NCBI GenBank assembly: GCA_947683425.1
Contig: CANTUQ010000037.1
Span: 2,976,001-3,040,000 of the forward strand
DNA: 64,000 nt
Direction of reading: 5' to 3'
Origin: Excoecaria cochinchinensis
Taxonomy: Eukaryota; Streptophyta; Magnoliopsida; Malpighiales; Euphorbiaceae
In this document: positions 11,806 through 22,946 of the stretch, in pieces
How the letters are laid out: each line of letters starts with the position of its first letter
Position numbering within the stretch: the stretch's first letter is position 1
Program-made: the position numbers and the translations under genes
The notes under the pieces: generated by a model
Databases searched by the model: none
What the model was told of the DNA's origin: nothing
Seen by the model: only the letters and a program-made list of their open reading frames with translations

Positions 11806-12205
11806 ACGGGGTAAGAGAGGGGAGAGCAGATTTTTATGCCCTCTCTCTCCTTCTCTCTCTTCTTTTATACTTCTTATAATTCCTTGCCACATATCATCTT
11901 GCTATTGGTCCAATCTAGATATTTATGTCAAATTCTCTTTTCAGTCCCTCAAATCTCATATCCTTATGCATTGATACTTGTAACTTACTAATCCTTCACA
12001 TTGGCCCATTTAATTAATTTTATTCTTTCAATCAAGTCCTAATTCCATACTTCATAATTTTACCTTTGACCACAGTCGCCGAAACTTTTACATTAATTCT
12101 TAAATTGTCCATTCGATACACCCAATACTACAACTTGTATAACTTTGGTCACCACTTATCCTCAATATACACAAATCCTTCTAGGGTACATTTCGGATTG
12201 TTACA

Positions 12206-13165
12206 AAAATGGACAGTATTATTCAAGTGTCATTGGTTTGTGCTTTTAAGAAGTGTAAAATGAATTTTTATATTTATTGATATAGTATTGGAGGATGAAA
12301 AAATGTGTTCGAGTTTGTTGAGGAGATTGGAGTACATTTGTGCTTTTAAGAAGTGTAAAATGAATTTTTATTTATAGGAGGATATCAATAATATGGGGAG
12401 GTTATGCCAAAATTTTTATTAATTTTTTAAAAATTTTCACTTCATACATCACAGTAAAATAGCATAAAAACGAAAAATAATGCAAGTGCATGTTTTAATA
12501 ATATAGGAAAAAATTTATTTTTGTAACTCATCTTTTTTTTTTCAATAACTACTTTTTACTGTACATGATAGGAGAAGGAGTTGGGCCGGCCACCTACAAT
12601 CCCCGAGGCCTATCTGCACACACATACCATAAATCATGATGGGAAGACCTATGTGGCAGATAGTAGTAAGAAGGTGCATGTAAGTCACATGTACTTTATT
12701 AGTTAATAATATTTTCAGTTATTCAAATACTAAATTATTGTAAAATATGTGTTGTTCTTATATTTACATTTATTAAAAATTGTTGTCATTTTATAGGAGA
12801 GGTATGAGCAACTCCGATCTGAATGATCGCAAGATGAGTCATCCGACGATGAGTCAGAGTTGTTTATCGAGGCCGCACGATGCAATAAAAGGAAAACAAT
12901 ATACGGTCTTGGCTCATATGTGCCTCCTGATGTTTATCCATCCGGACTATCATGTGCTGCTGGTACAAGCACTGCCTCTCATTCTGGTGGTATTGCTTGA
13001 CAAAGGAAGATGTCGAGGAGATTGCCGCACGGACTATTCATTCGTTGCTTCCTCACTTGGCCCCTCAGCCACCAGTGCACCACATGATGATGTCGGCCCT
13101 TCAAGTCCACACGGTCTTGACCCGAATGATGATTCTCATTTTGGTAGTGGCAGCTTTACCTGAAC
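12206..13165 (+). pseudogene. CACTA 1: transposase 3' end and Ptta-type second ORF (broken)
   Basis: 12206-12263 continues the TNP2 frame after the LTR (WTVLFKCHWF). From about 12570 a second protein appears: EKELGRPPTIPEAYLHTHT, HDGKTYVADSSKK, then after an intron-like gap ERYEQL and ARCNKRKTIYGLGS near 12868-12910. This matches the C-terminal part of plant Ptta/En/Spm proteins (ELGR-P-T...HTH and K-R-IYGLGS). In-frame stops break it. A 36-bp direct repeat (TTTGTGCTTTTAAGAAGTGT and onward, at 12236 and 12338) shows a local duplication of about 101 bp. Confidence 0.65.
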
Positions 13166-13439
13166 ATGACTCTACATATATTTTTTTATATGATATTATT
13201 ATTAGTACAATTTATTATTTAGGAAGATATTATGCGGCATGATAAATTTATTATTATTATTATTTACTTTTCGCATACTTTTAATTAGATATATACTATG
13301 TACGAATATTAATTATATATATTTTGGATTATATGTTTATAAATTTGATTATAATTTACATTTATATTCATATGAATGTTTATATTCATATTAATTTATT
13401 TTATTGTATAATGATATGAAAATTTAAAAAAAAATTAAA

Positions 13440-13859
13440 ATTCATAAAATTAGCGACGGATTTGCAACAAAACAATCCGTCGCTAAACATAAAATATATA
13501 ATACGGATGAATAGCGACAGACACAAAATTAGTCGCTAACATTTAGCGACTGAATTATTTTGGCGACTATCTGTCGCAAATATAGTTAACAAATAGCGAC
13601 TACATTTAACGACTAAAATTTCAGTCGCTAATTATACAATAACATATTTGGCGACTAAATTTAATTGTTTATTAGCGACTAAAAATTATCATTTTTGTGA
13701 CTAAATTTAGTTGCAAAAAATAGCGATTGTTTTTCAATTTAGTCGCTAAAACTCTTGCGACGGATGTATTTGCGACAGTTCGTCGTCCTGTCGTTATATG
13801 TAATTAGCAACTAAAATCTTCACACATTCCGTCGCTAATTTCTCTTTTTTTTTGTAGTA
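13440..13859 (+). repeat. Right subterminal repeat region and end of CACTA 1
   Basis: Many direct and inverted copies of TAGCGACGGA / TCCGTCGCTAA and weaker TAGCGACTAAA variants, typical of CACTA subterminal transposase-binding repeats. It ends TTTTTGTAGTA at 13859, one base short of the perfect CACTAC complement. Confidence 0.8.
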
Positions 13860-14400
13860 CATTTAGCTAATTATTTATTATATCTAGTAGATTATTATAG
13901 CTGCAACCTAATCAAATTAGTATTCCATCAACTTGAAAATCCTGATACTTGTTCTGTTCACTTCATTTTTTATTATATTGCATCAAAATTGGAATTCTTT
14001 CCTTCATTGTAAATATCCTATAAAATACAAATATAAGCATAGACAATTCTTAGAAAACATAAACTTCAAAGGCAACCAAGTAATCTAATCTACCAAGCCA
14101 AATGGCAATAACTACTTCCATGAATTAGTACTAAAATTTCTTGAACTCAAACAACCACACATCTTGTTATGACTAGGCTTTTGCAATCCATGGAATTTAT
14201 TAATTTGACACAGTTGAGTTTTGCTTTCCAAACAATAGGAAACATCAGCATGCAAGATGAAGAACATAATCTTTAAAGGCACAAACATGGCAGCCAAATT
14301 TTTGTTCTTAACTGCAAACACAAAATCAATTAATTCCATCATGATGATGGTTTCCCTATTCCATATTTTGCTGATGAAATCATGACCTTGATTAAAAAAA
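13860..14400. other. Spacer between the two CACTA elements
   Basis: 541 bp of AT-rich sequence. A 76-codon - strand frame (14342-14112) has no recognisable domain. No gene is supported here. The spacer ends in an A tract adjoining the CACTACAAG terminus at 14401. Confidence 0.5.
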
Positions 14401-14700
14401 CACTACAAGAAAACACAATTTAGCGATGGAATTATGTTGCTAAATCACTTTAGCAACATAAATTCGCAAAGGAAAATTTCGTCGCTCCCTCAATCATCGC
14501 TAACTTTAGCGATGGAAAAATGATTATGTTGTTAATATTAGCGACATAAATTGCCATTCCGTCGTAAAATGTATTATTCTGTAGCTAAAACTAACGACGA
14601 AAATTGTTTTTCAGTCGTTAATTTTGCGATGGGGAGTATTTTTTGCATCGCAAAATTTAGCAATGAAAAATTCCATTCCATTACTAAAGTTATGTAATTT
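14401..14700. repeat. Left terminal and subterminal repeats of CACTA 2
   Basis: The terminus CACTACAAGAAAA is followed by repeats of TTTAGCGATGGAA, GTCGCTAA and TAGCGACATAA in both orientations. The motif is the one seen at 13440-13859 and 20525-21034, with more transitions, as expected in older sequence. Confidence 0.8.
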
Positions 14701-14894
14701 TTTTTATTAAAATTTACGAAAATTTTATTTTATTTTTTTATTTTTTTATTTTGAAGTAATATAATATCAATAGCATAAATATTATAGTGAAAAAATATAA
14801 TATAATTGAAAATGTATTAATTAAAATAAATAATATTGCTAAGAACATAATAGTAATGTATTATCAAGTAAACGTACTACAAATATTAAATTAT

Positions 14895-16620
14895 ATAAAA
14901 TTCTCTAACTAAGCATTTGGCGAAGGTGGATGATCAAACTGCTGCAATAAAGTGCTAAATTTTTGGTTCATCTCCTCTATTTGATTTTGCATGTCATTTA
15001 TGTGGTTCATCAATACTTCTACTGTATTCTAAAGCTCAACACATTCACCACTTCATGCAGCCTGCCTAAAGAAGGCAGTTGTATTGGATGAAGAGGATTA
15101 CGAATAACAAGTGTTCGCAAAAGCCAAATACTTGTCCACAGCGGTCACTACCGCCAATTGCCTCATAAAATGCTTGAGTCTGATCAACATTCTCAGAATT
15201 TGCTATCTGACGTTCAAGACTCTCATGTACTTTCTCCTATCATAAAATAAATTATTTATATTAATTAGTATTAAATTTAAAACAATAATAGTAAATTGTA
15301 AGTTTAATATACATGGACTTGTCTAACTCGGGTGTTGATGAACATTACACCTTCATGCTTTTGTGTATGGGTGTGCAAAAACACCTCATGTAATGAAGGC
15401 TTTTTGCCCAAAGATGTTTCCTGAAAAAAATGTAAGGGTACTTAAATTCCGATATATTTTCCCCTAAAATTTTATCAGACCTCCTATATAAAAATCATAA
15501 AAGCACTTCTATGTCATTATTATCATGCCATCCAACTCCAATTCAAGCTCCTTACACAATATTTTTTCCATAATCCTCTTTTCAATCAATCATTTTTAGA
15601 ATTATCACCTGTCGCATTTATTGCTTTAAAAGTAAACTATTAATAATAACAGTAAGAATTTTAAACACTTACAAGTCAATTTGCATGCTTCAGGTGGGAC
15701 AACGATCCTCCAGTATGTAAGGATATACTGACTCCTTTTAGTCCTCCCCGCCTATTAGTTGAATTTTGCTCGGCAATCGAGAGGGTCTCGACTGATGTCC
15801 AATACTGCTGCCAGTGTGCCCATATTTTTTCGGTTATAAAATGAGGTTATACACCATTCTTGTGTATGTAGCTCACAAAGTCCCTATAACATGAACGAGC
15901 TCGACTCTCCCATGCACCATACATAAGGGGATCAATTTGTGAATCCCAATAAAAATCTTTTTGAGAAAGAAAAAATATAAACATATTGTAATTACTTATA
16001 AACTACAATCAGAATTTAATTAGTATTTGAAGTTAGATAAAATAATTAAGATTAAATAATTTCTTTTATTTACCCGAAACTCTTGATAATAAAAATATTT
16101 TGTTTCCTGAGATACATTCTTCCATGAATAACCTTCATAATCTATTTTCACCATGAACGTCCCTGTAATCGACGGAACCAATCTAGTAGACAAGCAAATT
16201 CATAATATTTTTTAAATAGAACACTATAAAATTATTTTAAAATTCAAGTATTATTCACTCACTGATTAGCTTCAATGGAAATGTATGTCCTTCCATCTAC
16301 TCCAATTGCTACAGGTCTAGGACCTTCCACTGCTTTTGTCCCTAATATTCGTGACGGTATAGATGCATTGTCTGCTGTAGGAGATTGTGTTGATGTAGTA
16401 GCAAGGGTGGTAGATGGGATGGTAGGTGATGAAGTCATAGAGGTAGATGTCGTGGATGGAGATCTCAGTGGGAAGGAACCTCATCTTCTATCATAAGGGC
16501 CAGCTGTAGGAGATTGTGATCCCTCAACTTGATTTGGAGTAGAGGAGCTCGATGGTGGCAATCTCACCCTTAGAGGCAGCATATTAGAATTTTTCTTCTT
16601 ATTCTGCATATTTTTTTACC
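14895..16620 (-). pseudogene. CACTA 2: Ptta/En/Spm-type second ORF (broken)
   Basis: On the - strand fragments line up with plant Ptta transposases. About 16150-16080 gives DYEGYSWKNVSQETKYFYY. 15960-15690 gives WDSQIDPLMYGAWESRARS, KIWAHWQQYW and LSIAEQNSTNRRGRTKRS. 15420-15310 gives SLGKKPSLHEVFLHTHTQKH. 15240-15120 gives RVHESLERQIANSENV and a GG-R-CGQVFGF block. 15050-14910 gives an IEEMNQKFSTLL coiled-coil-like tail ending in PPSPNA and a stop. Introns and stops separate these blocks. The order and spacing support one ancestral gene; no product is expected. Confidence 0.65.
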
Positions 16621-17089
16621 TGAAACGTTGAAATTGATTAGTTCAAGAATAAAAAATTTCATTTATATTAAAAATAAAATATAAAACTATGTTTTGTTGA
16701 TATAGTAATAACTTTTCTCACTTGATATAAAAATGGAAAAATGAATTAGCCACTATCATCACTTAGTTGTAAATTATAATCGCAATCATTTTTATTTTTC
16801 GAATAATTTGAATCAAATTAGGGCTCCTTTTAAAATCTATCGCCCTTTGTAGATTTCTCTTCCTCTTCAGATGCAATGTTAACATATTTATTATTTGCAT
16901 TGTGAAAATGTTCATTATCGTCATATGCAAGACTTGCATTTATTTCATGAACTTCCGTTTCTGCTTCCTGAAACGCTTCACTTTCAATTCATTTATTTTG
17001 TCTTGTTACTTTCGTTTCTAAAATGCCTCTTGGTTTTACTTTGCAAACTGGCAACCAATCCAACTTATCTAATTTTAAACTAGGAAAAA

Positions 17090-20000
17090 GGACATAATAC
17101 ACCTGGATTGGTTGCATCGCTAACACAAATAGTTCAAAGTTAGGAAATCTTGTTCGCTAGTTGATTTTAACAATATTGTATCTTCTATGTGCTTTTGTTT
17201 TGACATTAAGTATTTGATCAAATCATTCACATTTAAATATCACACAGTATTTTATTAGCAATGCGGGGTACTCAATTTCAAGTATCTCAATAATTTTATC
17301 ATAATAATCCATCAATTCCCTCTGAATGCAAACCCCATTATTAACAGTTGCCCTATTATGACCATGAATTATATATGAATTTTGTATCCATTAACAAAAT
17401 ACACCAGATATGATTTAATAGTTCACAAAGGTCCCTTCATAAGATCAGAGATGAAATTATTTTCGATTAGGTTTTCTGAGGCCTATATAATGATGTAGAC
17501 TATTGTCATTCAAACACATATGTCAAAATTATATCTATCATTTTTATATATATCAAGTCAATACTTACATCTATCTTGAACCATTTATGAAAGTGCTTAT
17601 TGACTTCTTTATTGATGTTAATATGTGTTGTTTCTAGCATTAACTCCCGTAACCATTCCTCATATAAAATAAAACCACCAACAACATTATATGAGTTCAT
17701 GCCACCCTTGACTACGTAAATAAAATAGGAAAGTAAGTTTAATAAGTTAAACTTACTATATAAAATGTTGAACCCTTGGAAATTAAGTAAAATGTAACCA
17801 TGGGCAGCCCATATAATCGACCAAGATAAGTGAAAATTGATAAGTTACCATCATTATCACTTTGTTTCACCCCCATTGTCATTACGAGTAACTTTTCTTT
17901 GTCTTGTGTGCACATGAGGCTCAAAATAATTTGAACAAAATGTATTAGCTTCCTTGACCAAATATGCATTACATTGAACCTTCAACTCTGCCTTTGTTTT
18001 TGACATTTTTTTTCAAGTGATATAAATACCTACATGACAAGTTTGATCAAATTATTTATCATAACAAACTACAAGTTTATACATATAAATAACATTTATA
18101 ATTACCTTTCAAAGGGATACATCCATCTATATTGAACAGGGTCCAGCAAGTTTTACTTTCTGTGCTAAATGTACAGGTAGATGCTTCATAATATCAAAGA
18201 AGCTTGGAGGGAAAATTCCCTCTAGTTTGCACAGGATTACTGGAATTTCTAATTCCAATCTTTCCATGTCAGCCAATTTTATCTCTTATGAAGTTAAGAT
18301 TTTAAAAAATAAATTTAACTCAGTTACAGCTTCCCACATCTCAGTCAGTAATAGTTCCTAAAAAGCAACTGGGATGAGCCTTTGTATTAACATATGGCAA
18401 TCATGACTTTTTATTCCAAACAATTTATACTTCCTTATGTACATACACCTTGTTAAGTTGGAAATGCAACCATCTAGAAACTTTATTAACCAGTCACACA
18501 AAACTTTCTTTTATTTTTTTGTCCAATGTGTAGCATTCTTTTGGATATTTTCCAATGCGAGGATCTCGATCTAACTCATTCCTTTTGCAAAATAATTTTA
18601 GATCAGCATGTGATTTTGCATTGTCGTTCATCATCCCTTCAATATTTATTATGGTGTTGAAGACATTGCCAAAAATATTTTTTTCTATATGCATCACGTC
18701 TAAATTATATTGTATCAAATTCGATTTCCAATATGGCTAATCCCAGAAGATACTATGTTTTCTCTAGACAAAGTTTTTACTAATGTTGTTATTTACTTCT
18801 TCAGCTTTAACTTCTGTCACTTTCAGCAACCCTAATTTATCAATCTCCAGCAAGATTTCTTCACTAGCTCTATTAGGGGGGAGGTACTTGAACAACTTTA
18901 TTTTTAATGAAATTCTATTTATTACGTTTGAATGGGTGATCTGGGGGAAGAAATTTCTTGTGGTTGTCAAACCAAGATATTTTGCACCCATTAGGAAGAT
19001 AAAAGGCATTATAGTCATTACCACAGTAAAGGCAAGTTAATTTTCCAACCGTGCTCCATCTAGACAGCATAGTATAGGCAGGGATGTCACTAACCGTCCA
19101 CGTCAAAGTTGCTCTCATAATAAAATTATGTTTAGTGGACACATGATATGTTAGTATACCGAATTTCCAAAGATGTTGTAATTCAGATATCAAAAGTTGT
19201 AGGAATACATCAATTTTATGCTTTGAATTTTTGGGCCCAGGCACAACCATCGTCAAGAACATATAAGGCTCATTCATACACATCAATAGAGGCAAATTAT
19301 AAGGAACTACAATGATTAACCATGATGAATATTGTTGTCTTGATTGACCAAATGGTTGAAACGCATCAATGCTTAAACCTAGCCTCACATTTCAACTTTT
19401 AGCAGCAAAATCGGGGCGAATGTTATTAAAATGTTTCTATGAGAGCGCGTCCAATAAATGACTTATTATTCTATCTGATTGTTCATGATCATTATGCCAT
19501 GTCATTTGAGATGTAAAAAATTCGGATGCATATAGTCTCTGAAGTCTTGTAGTTATCGCAAAATAATACATCCGCTTCCAAGGTACTAATTTCTGCTTCC
19601 TATTAGCATTTATTGGTTTGAACCTAGGTTGACTACAAAATTTGCATTCTTGTAATTCAACATCATTTACCCAGAACAACATACATCCCAACCTGCAACA
19701 ATCAATATTCTCAACTAGCAAACCATGACCCTAAAGAAGCTTTTTCATATTGTAAAAATTGTTAACCATTTTATGATCTGAAAGTAATGAATCATTGTGC
19801 CAAGACAGGATTTTATATAAACTACGATCAGAAATATGACCTTTCAATTTTTTGTTCAATATTCGAGCAACAGAAATCAACTGGGTCATATTATCATAAC
19901 CTAGCCATAATTCTTGATCAGCTGCATTCAATAAGTCAAAGAACTTTTTTGTTTGGGTTTGGTTCTTCTTCAATATTGAGTAAATTTGGCTAAAATGAAT

Positions 20001-20345
20001 ATCCTGCTGCATCATAAACCATTTGACCCACAATGTTTTTCCTAAAATTATCCCCCTTTGAAATTCACCTATATTTATTGACGATCTAACTTCATTACCC
20101 TTGGAGGTGCTACAAATTATTGGCTCCCCATGTCGTGTCCACTCAAAATAATTGGGTACAATGTTTTTCTTAGCAAATAGAGATGCACATCATAAGTAGG
20201 AAGATGACGAATGTGTTTGCACTTTTTGCATAAACATTTTATTTTTGGACCGTCCATATATGCAGGTTGAGAGCTTGTATAGTCAATAAAACCTTGAACT
20301 CCTTCAACAAAGTCAGGATTTAGGTAACCATCGGGTGATATTCTT
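17090..20345 (-). pseudogene. CACTA 2: TNP2-type transposase pseudogene
   Basis: Read on the - strand from about 20345. The transposase-associated domain comes first (PDGYLNPDFVEGVQGFIDYT, then KCLCKKCKH and DVHLYLL near 20320-20180). The Transposase_21 core follows in broken frames (20033-19731, 19721-19437, 19388-18915, 19024-18764, 18718-18494), including the motif NLDVMHIEKNIFGNV also present in CACTA 1. DUF4218/DUF4216-like exons lie from about 18400 to 17100. Stops and frameshifts are frequent. It is divergent from the CACTA 1 copy but clearly the same family. Confidence 0.8.
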
Positions 20346-20524
20346 GTATATATCTAAGATCTATCAAAGTTACTCAATATTGCTAAACTGTAATGTGAAT
20401 ATCGTGATATCATAGTTAGACATAGGGAGAAAGAGTGCGCGCAAGGGAGGGGCCGACGATATCGGGAGCAGCTGCCCTCGGAGCGGGAGGGAGGGAGAGA
20501 GAGAAAAAAGAAAGAAATTTTCTT

Positions 20525-21034
20525 TTATATAGTCGAACTTTAGCGATGGAATATTATGTTCCGTCACAAAATTTCACTTTTATCGACAGAAAATAATTTT
20601 CGTCGGTAAATCCTTCAATTACCGATAAATAAAAAATTTTGTTGGTAAATATAATTTTTTTGTGACTAAATTTATTTACCATCGCTAAAGATAGCGATGG
20701 AATAAAAACTTTTCGTCGTTAATTTTTTTTTAACGACAGAACTATAATTTAAAATGAGCGACGGAAAAACTTTCCGTCACAAAACTTTAGCAACGGAAAA
20801 CTTATACCGTCACTAAAAACCATAGAAAAATATACCGCGAATATTTAGTGCCATATTTAGCGATGGGTGTAACTTTCCGTCGCTAAATTCCGTCTGTATA
20901 AGCTGGAATTTTTCCCTCCATTTTTAGTGACGAAAATATACCTTTATATTTTTCTGTCACAAAAAAATTTTCTTAACTGCGAATTTAGCGATTGAAGTTG
21001 ATTTTGGTTGCTAAAACACAAATTTCTTGCAATA
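20525..21034. repeat. Right subterminal repeats and terminus of CACTA 2
   Basis: A dense array of TTTAGCGATGGAA / TTCCGTCGCTAAA variants in both orientations, ending in the degenerate terminus TTTCTTGCAATA. Confidence 0.8.
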
Positions 21035-22946
21035 AAAAATCAATTTTCTACAGTAAAATATCATCACAAAAGACCAATATTAGGAAAAAGAGTAAGAAAT
21101 TGAAGAGTTACTCAAGTTGGAATTGATATACCGCACCAAAAATTTGGCAATAAAAAGATTGACAAAATGAATGCACAATTTCATTCTATGACTCAAATCG
21201 TTTACCAAAACATGTTTCCCGTCATATTTTCATGTTTAATCAGCACATCAACCCAATAATCGTCCCATTAACTCATAATTTGTAGCAAAACATAAGAATA
21301 TAGATTTATGAAAAATTCTAAAAAAGGAGTATGTTTTTGAAAAAAAAGTCAAAAACCTTGTATTTTGAGTAATTTCCTCTTAAAAATTCACCATTGGGCT
21401 CAAACTTAAGGCTCTGATTAGTAAAGCCCACAAACCAAGTTCACTCCCACAATTATTGCTACTAATCCTAATGAGAATATGAAACATTAATCAAGATAGA
21501 AATTCAGCTATTCTTTACCACGGTTAAGGACATAGTGACCTAAGAACCAAATCATATAAATAGAGAGCTATTTTAATTTTTAAAGCATTTTCTCTTTCTA
21601 ATCTCTTTCTAGATTTGGATTTTTGTTCATTCTTACTCGCACTCTTTCTTGGACTGTCATAGTGCTCACCTTTAGTGAACTCCAAGGCATTTTCTCCTGT
21701 TTTCAGTAGTTGAGAAGTTAATCCCGGCTGCTCAAACCGTTCGGCTCATTTCAGTCTGATTGTTCTTATCATTCAAGAACATTCAGACTTATCAATATCT
21801 TTTTTGGTTGTTTGCATTAATTGTAATTTTAAACTATTCTAATATCCTGTTTTTTCATCAACATAAAATTTACAGAAAAAAAAAATTATTAATGTTCTTA
21901 ATAGGATGTGCGAGAGCTACACTGAAATGTGAGGGTAATATATCGGCTTGTGATTATATAGTGTTAAGTGTTATAATCAGAAATGCATTTTTGGATAAAA
22001 TATTTTAATCAATTTAGAAAGTGTAATAATAAAATAAATAATAATTTTGAAAGCTAAATCATTATTGGTGGTATCAATAAAAGGTTTTAGAAAGAAGTTT
22101 TTAAGGATCTATATATATATATATATATATTTTCTCAACTGAGAAAATATTGAAAATTAACATATAATTCACGAATTATTTTACTTTTATTATTACTTGA
22201 AGGACATTTCAAAATTAGCACATAATTCACGAGGTATTTTATTCTTATTATTACTTGAAGGACATTTTTCATGGCTATCATAATTGTAAACATTTGGCTA
22301 CCACATTCCACTGGCCTCGACCATTCCATTTGTAATTTCCTCTACTTTACAATCTCTCTCGTGATGAGTAATCAAAATGCACATAAAAAAAATTGAAGCT
22401 TGCATTCACAAAGTAAATTTGTAGTCTTTATATTCTTACTTTGGAAGGTGAGTGCCGTTAAAAAGAACAAATTTGGAGCAGAAAATAAAATAAAAAATAA
22501 AATAAAAAAGGTTAAAACATAAGGTGCTTATCATCCTATGCCAAGAAAAGCAAAGAAGATATGTTTTACATTTCATTCAGCATCAGTCAGTGTTTGTGCC
22601 ACAAATTAAGAAGGCTATTCGGCCACTCCTCAGCTTCAAAATGAAATGCATCGAATGCATACTTGAAGGAAATATATGAATCCCATTTCAGAGAAAACTA
22701 CATTTATGGATTAAAAGGCATACCAAAACTGTCTGCTTGTACATAATCTAGAATACCGGTTAAAGTTCTATTATGCGCGGAAAAAGTCGATCATGAAGCC
22801 ATCTAGTATATCATATTGAGAGCAAACTAGCTACTGGATCAAAGTACAGTGCTGGATCAATGCCACGAATCCTGATGGAACTTCACTAATAGGAGAATCA
22901 CATAAATTATAAGAATGACTCCGTATTTGTTTGTAGGATAACAAAG
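21035..22946. other. AT-rich intergenic region downstream of the phosphatase gene
   Basis: No supported gene. It contains a TATAAATA-like box followed by pyrimidine-rich sequence (about 21557-21640), a (TA)n run at 22109-22131, a 59-bp tandem duplication at 22151-22270, and near its right edge the probable 3' UTR of the - strand phosphatase gene. The 21375-21770 stretch looks like a promoter or short LTR but could not be assigned. Confidence 0.5.
22151..22270. repeat. 59-bp tandem duplication
   Basis: Two adjacent copies share CATAATTCACGA and TTATTATTACTTGAAGGACA with a few substitutions between them. Confidence 0.8.

Larger units (their letters stand above)
3183..12205 (-). mobile_element. 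Long solo LTR (Tekay-type gypsy), reverse orientation, split by a nested element
   Basis: The sequence opens TGTAACACCCC at 3183 and closes GGATTGTTACA at 12205, the TGT...ACA ends of a gypsy LTR read on the - strand. Without the nested element (5606-11150 plus duplicated target) it is about 3.4 kb. It sits inside the CACTA transposase frame: VTNK on the left and WTVLFKC on the right belong to one domain. The flanks AAAAC (3178-3182) and AAAAT (12206-12210) look like a target duplication with one C/T change. It shares landmarks with the LTRs at 52459 and 55797: a CACTAAGC...GCTTAG block (near 3515-3550), GGGACCTGATCAGGGTCC near 4845, TCGCGCTCGCGA motifs (5310, 11231) and a GAA microsatellite. 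No internal region or second LTR is present. Confidence 0.75.
1..13859 (+). mobile_element. CACTA (En/Spm) element 1, left end outside the window
   Basis: A decayed class II CACTA transposon. From left to right it holds a TNP2-type transposase pseudogene, interrupted at 3183-12205 by a solo LTR, then a second Ptta-type ORF, then a right subterminal region dense in TAGCGAC / GTCGCTAA repeats. It ends at GTAGTA (13854-13859), one base from GTAGTG, the complement of the CACTAC terminus. The left terminus and target duplication cannot be seen. Stop codons and frameshifts run through all its genes, so it is not autonomous. Confidence 0.8.
14401..21034 (-). mobile_element. CACTA (En/Spm) element 2, both ends recognisable
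   Basis: It starts CACTACAAGAAAACACAATT at 14401. The right end, read on the - strand, is TATTGCAAGAAATTTGTGTT, the same terminus with C-to-T and A-to-G changes. AAA flanks both ends, consistent with a 3-bp target duplication but uninformative in A-rich sequence. Both encoded genes run on the - strand, opposite to CACTA 1. About 6.6 kb, with stops throughout, so not autonomous. Confidence 0.8.

Noticed and set aside
13860..14400. Possible host gene exon between the CACTA elements (76-codon - strand frame)
   Set aside because: No recognisable domain, no supported splice sites, and the region is AT-rich.
16275..16496. A 73-codon + strand frame inside CACTA 2
   Set aside because: It overlaps the - strand Ptta-type ORF; composition is explained as its antisense shadow.
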